Positions 1 through 5,023 of a stretch of DNA of 5,023 nt are shown in pieces (the stretch's first letter is position 1; every line of letters begins with the position of its first letter). Origin of the DNA: an uncultured Desulfomonile sp. (GTDB lineage Bacteria > Desulfobacterota > Desulfomonilia > Desulfomonilales > Desulfomonilaceae). The position numbers and the translations under genes are program-made. Below the pieces are notes generated by a model, which saw nothing but the letters and a program-made list of their open reading frames with translations, did no database searches and was not told the origin of the DNA. The stretch spans positions 1-5,023 of the forward strand of contig CALDNG010000288.1 in NCBI GenBank assembly GCA_937915285.1, in the 5' to 3' direction.

Positions 1-327
<327 letters not shown>

Positions 328-348
328 TTACTGGAATCTGATTGACAA

Positions 349-377
349 ATAGCAAGATCGCGCTCCCAAATAATCAA
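349..377 (-). promoter_or_regulatory. Candidate sigma-70-type promoter for eno
   Basis: On the minus strand, TTGATT (plus 372-377; four of six matches to TTGACA) is followed by a 17-base spacer and TGCTAT (plus 349-354; three of six matches to TATAAT). Transcription would begin near 342, leaving a leader of about 54 bases before the eno ATG. Spacing and position are right but the -10 is poor, so this is only a candidate. Confidence 0.22.
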
Positions 378-568
378 AGCGATCAATCGGATTTTAAAAG
401 GTGAATTTTCAAATTCATTAGTGACATATCCGGTTTCTATTCCAATTCAGAGCAAGAGTTTACAACAAAAAGAATAAATTCGGCATAAATTAAAAAAAAA
501 TCATTGAGGAGAATGGCATTGAGACGATCCACACGCCCAGAGTCCGGAAATTCTGGCTTATCCAGGGT

Positions 569-589
569 GGAAAAAGCAAATGTTTTTCC
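569..589. repeat. Perfect 7-bp inverted repeat (hairpin) in the galE leader
   Basis: GGAAAAA (569-575) and TTTTTCC (583-589) are perfect reverse complements around a seven-base loop, GCAAATG. In RNA this forms a seven-pair stem with only two G-C pairs. It is not followed by a T-run on either strand, so it does not look like an intrinsic terminator. It lies just upstream of a second inverted repeat at 601-630. Confidence 0.4.
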
Positions 590-600
590 GTTAAGAATCA

Positions 601-630
601 GCCACAATATTAATTTGTGATCTTTGTGGC
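601..630. repeat. Inverted repeat GCCACAA / TTGTGGC with nested CACAA-TTGTG dyad
   Basis: GCCACAA (601-607) and TTGTGGC (624-630) are perfect reverse complements separated by 16 bases. Nested inside, CACAA (603-607) also pairs with TTGTG (615-619) across seven bases. One left arm therefore has two alternative right arms, and TTGTG appears twice, nine bases apart. The arrangement could be an operator for a dimeric regulator or an RNA switch with competing stems. It lies 71 bases before the galE start. Confidence 0.4.
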
Positions 631-685
631 GATTTGGGGTAAAAGTTATCTGAGACACAGTAATGTCGGGCGGAATGAAAACCCT

Positions 686-703
686 GGAGGAGGATATTTC
701 TTG
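686..703 (+). promoter_or_regulatory. Shine-Dalgarno that fixes the TTG start of galE
   Basis: GGAGGAGG at 686-693 is followed by a seven-base spacer and TTG at 701-703. This is the strongest Shine-Dalgarno in the window. It places the galE start immediately before the Rossmann beta strand, where GalE proteins normally begin, rather than at the in-frame GTG at 617. Confidence 0.85.
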
Positions 704-1687
704 AGAGACCTGAGAATACTTGTAGTAGGTGGAGCCGGATACGTAGGTTCTCATTTCTGCCTTCACGCTATGGACGCAGGAATCGAAGTGGACGTCCTTG
801 ATAACCTTTCGAAGGGTCACCGGTCGGCGTTGAGGTGTTCGAATTTCATTGAGGCGGACCTAATCAATTTTGATGAAATTCACGAACTCCTTTCGCTCAC
901 AAGCTATGGCACCATCTTTCACTTTGCTGCGAGCGCACTGGTAGGAGAATCAGTAGCCAATCCATCCATGTATTACAGGAATAACATAATAGCGGCCTAT
1001 AACCTGCTGGAAGCCATGCGATTAACGCGTCATCAAAAGATGGTATTCTCTTCGACATGCGCGGTTTATGGCTACCCCCAGAGCATCCCTATTAATGAGA
1101 ATCATCCTAAAAACCCCATTTCACCGTACGGCCGCACCAAACTGGCAATGGAGTGGATGCTTGAAGACTATCACACTGCCTATGGGATCAAGTCAGCCAG
1201 CTTGAGGTATTTTAATGCTGCAGGTTGTGAGTCCGGTCGTGGGCTGGGTGAGGATCATGAGCCTGAAAGCCATTTGATACCCAATGTAGTCAAGGCGGCC
1301 CTGGGGCAGTCCCCAGAACTCGTAATTTTCGGAAATGACTATCCCACCTCTGATGGAACCTGCATACGGGACTACATTCACGTAAATGATCTGGCTGTTG
1401 CCCACGTGGCGGCTATGGAAAAACTGGAGACTCAGGGGCTTATCCAACTTAATCTTGGAACCGGTGTCGGTTATTCCAATCTCCAGATAGTTCAGGCTGT
1501 CGCCTCTGCCTGCGGGCATGATTTGAAGCCCAGATTTGCAGCCAGAAGACAGGGAGACCCTGCAGAGCTTGTCGCTGACGCCTCCAAGGCTTACGGCATG
1601 CTCAACTGGAAACCTTACCGGTCAGACATCGGCTCGATCATAAATGATGTAATCAGGTGGTTTTCTGAACATCCTGCGGGATATTGA
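701..1687 (+). CDS. galE: UDP-glucose 4-epimerase (GalE), extended SDR family
   Basis: It interconverts UDP-glucose and UDP-galactose using tightly bound NAD, in the cytosol, supplying galactose for surface glycans or the Leloir pathway. The product is 328 residues, normal for bacterial GalE. Seen in order: NAD-binding GGAGYVGSH (residues 10-18, GxxGxxG), the VLDN acid at Asp34, HFAA (74-77), SSTCAVYG (117-124) with Thr119 at the catalytic Ser/Thr position, Tyr143-x-x-x-Lys147, LRYFNAAG (168-175), LGEDHEPESHLIP (182-194), GTCIRDYIHVNDLA (219-232) and ADASKA (292-297). The TTG start is chosen because GGAGGAGG lies seven bases upstream and residue 5 already begins the first beta strand. Starting at GTG 617 would add 28 residues unlike the family. 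Leu290 occupies the position of E. coli Tyr299, a substrate-size gate, so activity on N-acetylated UDP-sugars is possible. The next epimerase begins 44 bases downstream, so the two are probably co-transcribed. Confidence 0.93.
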   Translation: MRDLRILVVGGAGYVGSHFCLHAMDAGIEVDVLDNLSKGHRSALRCSNFIEADLINFDEIHELLSLTSYGTIFHFAASALVGESVANPSMYYRNNIIAAYNLLEAMRLTRHQKMVFSSTCAVYGYPQSIPINENHPKNPISPYGRTKLAMEWMLEDYHTAYGIKSASLRYFNAAGCESGRGLGEDHEPESHLIPNVVKAALGQSPELVIFGNDYPTSDGTCIRDYIHVNDLAVAHVAAMEKLETQGLIQLNLGTGVGYSNLQIVQAVASACGHDLKPRFAARRQGDPAELVADASKAYGMLNWKPYRSDIGSIINDVIRWFSEHPAGY

Positions 1688-1731
1688 AAATAATCGATAG
1701 AGGAAAGACCATTGTGAAGGAAGACTGAATT

Positions 1732-2733
1732 ATGTCCAAAATTCTAATTACTGGTAGCGCCGGTTTTATAGGGTTTTTTGTATCGCTGGAATTGCTGAAA
1801 AAAGGGCACAGTGTTGTCGGTGTAGACAATTTCAACCCTTATTACCTCCCGCGGCTAAAAAACGAGCGCAACAATATTTTGAAAAAATATCCGCTTTTCA
1901 TCCCTGTAGAGGGGGACCTTTCAGATCGAGGTTTTGTTGACGAAGTCTATATGAAACACAAGCCAGACCTCGTGCTGCACCTTGCCGCACAGGCGGGGGT
2001 CAGGTACTCGTTGAAGAATCCCTATTCATACCAGAAATCTAATGTTGAGGCTTTCGTAAATCTTATAGAAAAGGCCAAACGGGTAGGTTTGAAGAGGTTT
2101 GTTTATGCCTCTAGTTCCAGTGTTTACGGTGGAAACACAAAAATGCCGTATTCAGAAAAGGATCCGGTAAACACGCCTATCAGCCTTTATGCTGCTACAA
2201 AGCGTTCTAATGAACTCATGGCCTATACTTACACCCATCTCTGGAAATTGCAGACTGTTGGTCTACGCTTCTTTACAGTATATGGTCCGTGGGGGCGCCC
2301 CGACATGGCATATTGGTCATTTCTGGAGAACATGAGACATAATGAACCGATAAGGGTTTTCAACTATGGCAGAAACAAGAGGGATTTTACTTACATTGAT
2401 GATATTGTTTCCGGAGTTGTAGCTGCGCTGTTTTCAGATGAACTTGACCCCTACGAGATCATAAATCTTGGAAACAACAGGCCCGTCGAATTAATGAAAT
2501 TTATTCAAACCCTCGAAAATCTGTCGGGCCTGAAAGCCGAAATGGAAATGATAGAGCCTCAGCCCGGTGATGTAGTAGCCACTTACGCTGACATAGACAA
2601 TGCCACTAAAAAGCTTGGGTTCCAACCTCGAACGCAACTTGAGGAAGGCTTGAAACTATTTGTGAAGTGGTTCGATGAACACGAGGATCTTGTGGATGCG
2701 GTTCGTGATTTCAGAATACACGCCGCTTCATGA
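1732..2733 (+). CDS. UDP-glucuronate 4-epimerase-type SDR (UDP-GlcA to UDP-GalA)
   Basis: It probably interconverts UDP-glucuronate and UDP-galacturonate with bound NAD, providing galacturonate for capsule, lipopolysaccharide or exopolysaccharide. The product is 333 residues, typical of bacterial members (LpsL/CapI type). Visible motifs are TGSAGFIG (7-14, GxxGxxG), VDN with Asp32, AAQAGVRYS (85-93), YASSSSVYGG (125-134), Tyr153-x-x-x-Lys157, and RFFTVYGPWGRPDMA (179-193), with DFTYIDDIV after it. The AAQAGVRYS and FFTVYGPWGRPDMA pair separates this subfamily from GalE. Thr182 and Arg189 lie in the segment that holds the substrate carboxylate in characterised relatives. Phe16 replaces the His or Ser-His usual after GFIG, a minor oddity. 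The ATG at 1732 has GAAGGA (1716-1721) ten bases upstream, slightly long spacing. It follows galE by 44 bases with no terminator, so one transcript is likely. Specificity among UDP-uronic acid and related sugars is inferred from motifs only. Confidence 0.85.
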   Translation: MSKILITGSAGFIGFFVSLELLKKGHSVVGVDNFNPYYLPRLKNERNNILKKYPLFIPVEGDLSDRGFVDEVYMKHKPDLVLHLAAQAGVRYSLKNPYSYQKSNVEAFVNLIEKAKRVGLKRFVYASSSSVYGGNTKMPYSEKDPVNTPISLYAATKRSNELMAYTYTHLWKLQTVGLRFFTVYGPWGRPDMAYWSFLENMRHNEPIRVFNYGRNKRDFTYIDDIVSGVVAALFSDELDPYEIINLGNNRPVELMKFIQTLENLSGLKAEMEMIEPQPGDVVATYADIDNATKKLGFQPRTQLEEGLKLFVKWFDEHEDLVDAVRDFRIHAAS

Positions 2734-2756
2734 GTCCAAATTTTATTGCCGATGAT

Positions 2757-2785
2757 ATGTCACTATCTCAACAAAAAAATATAAA
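2757..2785 (+). promoter_or_regulatory. Candidate sigma-70-type promoter for the acyl-CoA synthetase gene
   Basis: ATGTCA (2757-2762; four of six matches to TTGACA) is followed by exactly 17 bases and TATAAA (2780-2785; five of six matches to TATAAT), inside an A-rich stretch. Transcription would start near 2792, about 39 bases before the TTG start codon. AT-rich DNA yields such matches by chance, so the call rests on the correct spacing and the palindrome sitting exactly at the predicted start point. Confidence 0.42.
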
Positions 2786-2791
2786 AACATC

Positions 2792-2809
2792 CCGTTTGTT
2801 AACCAACGG
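2792..2809. promoter_or_regulatory. 18-bp near-perfect palindrome, operator-like
   Basis: CCGTTTGTTAACCAACGG is an 18-base dyad with eight of nine positions paired; only the sixth base from each end mismatches. The centre is GTTAAC. It lies at the predicted transcription start of the acyl-CoA synthetase gene, nine bases before its Shine-Dalgarno, where a bound repressor would block initiation. As RNA it could form only a five-pair stem with an eight-base loop and has no T-run after it, so a DNA operator is more likely than a terminator. The cognate regulator is not in the window. Confidence 0.45.
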
Positions 2810-2817
2810 CTATCTTT

Positions 2818-2833
2818 AAGGATTTAAAAATTG
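2818..2833 (+). promoter_or_regulatory. Shine-Dalgarno that fixes the TTG start at 2831
   Basis: AAGGA (2818-2822) is followed by an eight-base spacer and TTG (2831-2833). An in-frame TAA at 2825-2827 rules out any upstream start. The next in-frame GTG would cut into the first Rossmann strand, so the TTG is the only sensible start. Confidence 0.8.
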
Positions 2834-4942
2834 AGAAAACTCTTTTATCCGGAATCGGTGGTCATTTTTGGGATTTCTACTCATCCTGCCAATTTGGGAA
2901 AAGAGATAGCAAGAAATCTTTTCGAGTTCAGATACACAGGTGTAATTCATCTGGTCGGTAAGGAAGGTGGAATTCTTTTTGGCAGGAAAATTCACGGCTC
3001 GCTGGATGAAATATATGACGCAGTTGATCTTGCCATAATACTGACCCCAGCAAGGACTGTCCCCGAAATCCTTGAGCAATGTGGAGCAAGGGGCATAAAA
3101 AGGGCCGTCATAGAGAGTGGTGGATTCGGAGAATTGGGGGAGGATGGCAGACTTTTGGGGCAAAAACTCAAAGAAATTGCCCAGAAATATGAAATTAGAT
3201 TCATTGGCCCAAACTGCATCGGGCTCATGAACGCAGCCAACGGTCTGACCACGCCCTTTGCCAGACTACAGAACGTTTTCAGACAGGGCAGCGTTGGAAT
3301 CATTTCTCAGAGTGGTGGTGTAGCCCTGTCTTTTCTAAACATGTTTGATAGCGAGCAACTTGGTTTTAGCAAATTCTCGTCCATCGGCAACAAAATCGAT
3401 GTAGACGAAAATGACCTGCTGGAATTCTATATCGAAGATCCCGCCACATCCGTTATCTGCATGTATTTGGAATCGATAAAAGATGGCAAGAGACTTACGG
3501 ACATCGCCAGAAAATCATCAAAACCGATACTTGCCCATAAAGCCAATATAAGTCAACTCTCAAAGTCAATAGCCGAATCTCATACGGATGCCATGGTTAA
3601 CGATGATAACGTGGTCGATGCCGCTTTCGAGCAATCCGGAATCATGCGTTTCAGTGAAAACCGGTCATATGTCGATTTCATCAAGATACTGCAACTTCCC
3701 AAGATGCGTGGACGAAACCTGGCAGTGATTTCTCGTTCCGGAGGACATGCAGTTATAGCCTCGGACGCCGCTTTTACGCATAAATTCAAGTTGCCCCCTT
3801 TTAATCAGGAATTCCTGGAAATGGTTCGTCAGCATCTCAGGGCAAAGGTCATTCGTCTCTCCAACCCACTGGATCTGGGAGATTTGTTTGATTTTGAGGT
3901 CTATGTCAGGATAATCGAACACACGCTAAAGCAGCCCGAGATCGACGGTATTCTATTGATACAGACATATTTCGCCTTAATTGAGGGGCAGTCTTCCCGG
4001 GTGCTTTTCAATTCCGTGTCAGAATTATCCAGAAAATATAAGAAGCCGGTGGTGCTCTGTGTTTACACGGAACAGCAGGAAATTTCAAACCTGTTCAAGG
4101 AAATCGACTTTCCGATTTTTCAGGATCCAGAAAGGGCCGTGTCGGCCTTGGACAAGTCCATAAAATATTTCGAACGCATGGAGTCAAACGCATCGCTTCA
4201 GGACTATTACAAGCCGAAGCCGGATCCGCAGGCGCTGGAAATAGGTCAAGTCATCAGTAGGATAATGGAACAAGACCGGAATCCTCTCCTGCATGAGTGC
4301 CTGGACATATTAAAGCTTCTGGGAATTTCACAACCCCGGTTTGAACACATAAAAGATGTATCATCCCTGGATGAGGCATGTACCAGACTGTCGGAGCCCC
4401 TTGCCCTCAAGGTGGTGGCCTCAGGAGTGACACATAAATCCGATAGTGGAGGAGTAGCTCTGAATCTGGCCGGCCGGGCGTTGATTTCAGAGACGTTGTC
4501 TCAAATGACTCACCGGTTTGGTTCAGAAATGGACGTAGGTCTAAAAGGGTTTGTGATTCAGGAAATGGCCTTGGAAAAAGAAGCTTCTCTCGAGATCATA
4601 ATTGGAGCCAAAAGGGACCCTCAGTTCGGTCCTGTAGTAATGTTGGGGCATGGAGGGATCTTTGCTGAGATATTTGGCAAGACCTCCATTCGGGTTACGC
4701 CTCTTACATCGATGGAGATGGATAATATGATTCAGTCTCTTCCCGGTTCGGAGATTCTCGATGGAGTAAGGAACAGGCCGCCCGTTGACAAGCCTGCCCT
4801 ACGCGATGTGATAGGGAGAGTGGCCTGGTTGATGGAGACATTCGAAGAGATAGACCAGATTGATTTGAATCCCGTATGGCTCTCATCCGAGGGTGCCTTG
4901 GCGCTGGATGCCCGGATTTATCTAAGAAACAAACATCATTAA
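2831..4942 (+). CDS. Acyl-CoA synthetase (ADP/NDP-forming), fused alpha-beta acetate-CoA ligase family
   Basis: This family makes ATP from an acyl-CoA, ADP and phosphate (or runs in reverse) through phosphohistidine intermediates. It acts in the cytosol, often in anaerobes converting acetyl-CoA or other acyl-CoAs to acids. The 703 residues show the usual fused order: CoA-binding Rossmann domain (about 1-135, with FIGPNCIGLMN at 124-134), first ligase domain (about 150-290, with ISQSGGVALS at 158-167, IGNKIDVDENDLLE at 185-198 and YLE at 212-214), second ligase domain (about 295-455, with SRSGG at 301-305 and NPLDL at 345-349), and a C-terminal ATP-grasp domain (about 475-700). His251 in SHTDAM aligns with the phosphorylated histidine. 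The ATP-grasp part keeps LKVV (526-529), HKSDSGGV (535-542), IQEM (576-579), KRDPQFGPVVM (594-604) and DLNP (678-681). Asp253 stands where Gly or Ala is usual. It appears catalytically complete, but the substrate (acetate, another acid or a dicarboxylate) cannot be told. There is no GNAT acetyltransferase domain. It follows the epimerase gene by 97 bases and may have its own promoter. Confidence 0.9.
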   Translation: MRKLFYPESVVIFGISTHPANLGKEIARNLFEFRYTGVIHLVGKEGGILFGRKIHGSLDEIYDAVDLAIILTPARTVPEILEQCGARGIKRAVIESGGFGELGEDGRLLGQKLKEIAQKYEIRFIGPNCIGLMNAANGLTTPFARLQNVFRQGSVGIISQSGGVALSFLNMFDSEQLGFSKFSSIGNKIDVDENDLLEFYIEDPATSVICMYLESIKDGKRLTDIARKSSKPILAHKANISQLSKSIAESHTDAMVNDDNVVDAAFEQSGIMRFSENRSYVDFIKILQLPKMRGRNLAVISRSGGHAVIASDAAFTHKFKLPPFNQEFLEMVRQHLRAKVIRLSNPLDLGDLFDFEVYVRIIEHTLKQPEIDGILLIQTYFALIEGQSSRVLFNSVSELSRKYKKPVVLCVYTEQQEISNLFKEIDFPIFQDPERAVSALDKSIKYFERMESNASLQDYYKPKPDPQALEIGQVISRIMEQDRNPLLHECLDILKLLGISQPRFEHIKDVSSLDEACTRLSEPLALKVVASGVTHKSDSGGVALNLAGRALISETLSQMTHRFGSEMDVGLKGFVIQEMALEKEASLEIIIGAKRDPQFGPVVMLGHGGIFAEIFGKTSIRVTPLTSMEMDNMIQSLPGSEILDGVRNRPPVDKPALRDVIGRVAWLMETFEEIDQIDLNPVWLSSEGALALDARIYLRNKHH

Positions 4943-4970
4943 TAATACGATCATTAGCGAGGATTATGTA

Positions 4971-4975
4971 ATGCC
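4971..4975 (+). CDS. Start codon of a following gene, truncated by the adapter
   Basis: GAGGA (4959-4963) is followed by a seven-base spacer and ATG (4971-4973), then CC before the adapter begins at 4976. The arrangement, 28 bases after the acyl-CoA synthetase stop codon and on the same strand, is what a downstream operon gene would look like. The upstream ATG at 4966 runs straight into TAA and is not a real start. Only Met and part of a second codon are present (CC plus any base would be proline), so the product is unknown. Confidence 0.35.
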
Positions 4976-5023
4976 AGATCGGAAGAGCGTCGTGTAGGGA
5001 AAGAGTGTAGATCTCGGTGGTCG
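4976..5023 (+). other. Illumina Read 1 / P5 adapter, reverse complement (not biological)
   Basis: The last 48 bases, starting AGATCGGAAGAGCGTCG and ending TCTCGGTGGTCG, are the reverse complement of the Illumina universal (P5/Read 1) adapter. It is cut before the final bases of P5. With the P7 side at the left end, the fragment is flanked in the correct paired orientation of a complete library molecule. The biological insert ends at 4975. Confidence 0.98.

Noticed and set aside
342..347. Perfect TTGACA on the plus strand, as a -35 for galE
   Set aside because: The nearest -10-like sequence, AATAAT at 369-374, is 21 bases away, too far for a normal sigma-70 promoter, and it lies more than 350 bases from galE.
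569..589. Hairpin GGAAAAA/TTTTTCC as an intrinsic terminator
   Set aside because: The stem is AT-rich and no T-run follows on either strand. It also sits between divergent genes, where no terminator is needed.
1193..1519. Minus-strand open frame of 108 codons inside galE
   Set aside because: It is antisense to the conserved C-terminal half of GalE, with no Shine-Dalgarno or family resemblance.
1653..1835. Minus-strand open frame spanning the galE / second epimerase junction
   Set aside because: It overlaps both conserved genes on the opposite strand and has no recognisable product.
2816..3303. Two minus-strand open frames over the 5' part of the acyl-CoA synthetase gene
   Set aside because: Both are antisense to conserved CoA-binding domain sequence and look like frame shadows.
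3580..4163. Open frames of 60-85 codons in other frames within the acyl-CoA synthetase gene, on both strands
   Set aside because: They are short and lie over conserved coding sequence, with no initiation signals of note.
4704..4886. Minus-strand open frame of 60 codons
   Set aside because: It is antisense to the ATP-grasp domain and has no support.

Overview
The window is one sequenced DNA fragment with Illumina library adapters still attached at both ends. Bases 1-48 are the P7/Read 2 side and include an 8-base index. Bases 4976-5023 are the reverse complement of the Read 1/P5 side. Only the 4,927 bases at 49-4975 are biological. This layout suggests a long-fragment (synthetic long read) product or an untrimmed assembly, probably from an environmental sample. 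The insert has moderate GC (roughly mid-40s percent by eye), compact gene spacing, strong Shine-Dalgarno sites and two TTG starts. The protein types would fit a Desulfobacterota (deltaproteobacterial) or similar anaerobe, but that is inference, because there is no rRNA or other taxonomic marker.

Layout. (1) 49-288, minus strand: the first 80 codons of enolase (eno), cut by the left adapter. (2) 289-700: a 412-base divergent intergenic region with several inverted repeats and a doubtful mini-ORF, holding the start signals of eno on one side and galE on the other. (3) 701-1687, plus: UDP-glucose 4-epimerase (galE), starting at a TTG behind an eight-base purine-rich Shine-Dalgarno. (4) 1732-2733, plus: a second SDR epimerase of the UDP-glucuronate 4-epimerase type. 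(5) 2734-2830: a 97-base AT-rich gap with a plausible promoter and an 18-base near-perfect palindrome placed like an operator. (6) 2831-4942, plus: a 703-residue fused alpha-beta acyl-CoA synthetase (ADP/NDP-forming, acetate-CoA ligase family). (7) 4959-4975: a Shine-Dalgarno and ATG of a following gene, cut by the right adapter.

How the genes fit together. The two epimerases interconvert nucleotide sugars: UDP-Glc with UDP-Gal, and probably UDP-GlcA with UDP-GalA. They sit 44 bases apart, as expected of a co-transcribed pair supplying galactose and galacturonate units for lipopolysaccharide, capsule or exopolysaccharide. The acyl-CoA synthetase belongs to energy and acyl-CoA metabolism, converting acyl-CoA + ADP + Pi to acid + CoA + ATP. 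It has no obvious link to the epimerases, and its own promoter/operator-like sequence supports separate control. Enolase is a divergently transcribed glycolytic/gluconeogenic gene.

I did not find a previously undescribed system here. The points most worth a second look are the adapter ends, the palindrome upstream of the acyl-CoA synthetase, the hairpin-rich leader before galE, and active-site differences in GalE and the acyl-CoA synthetase.
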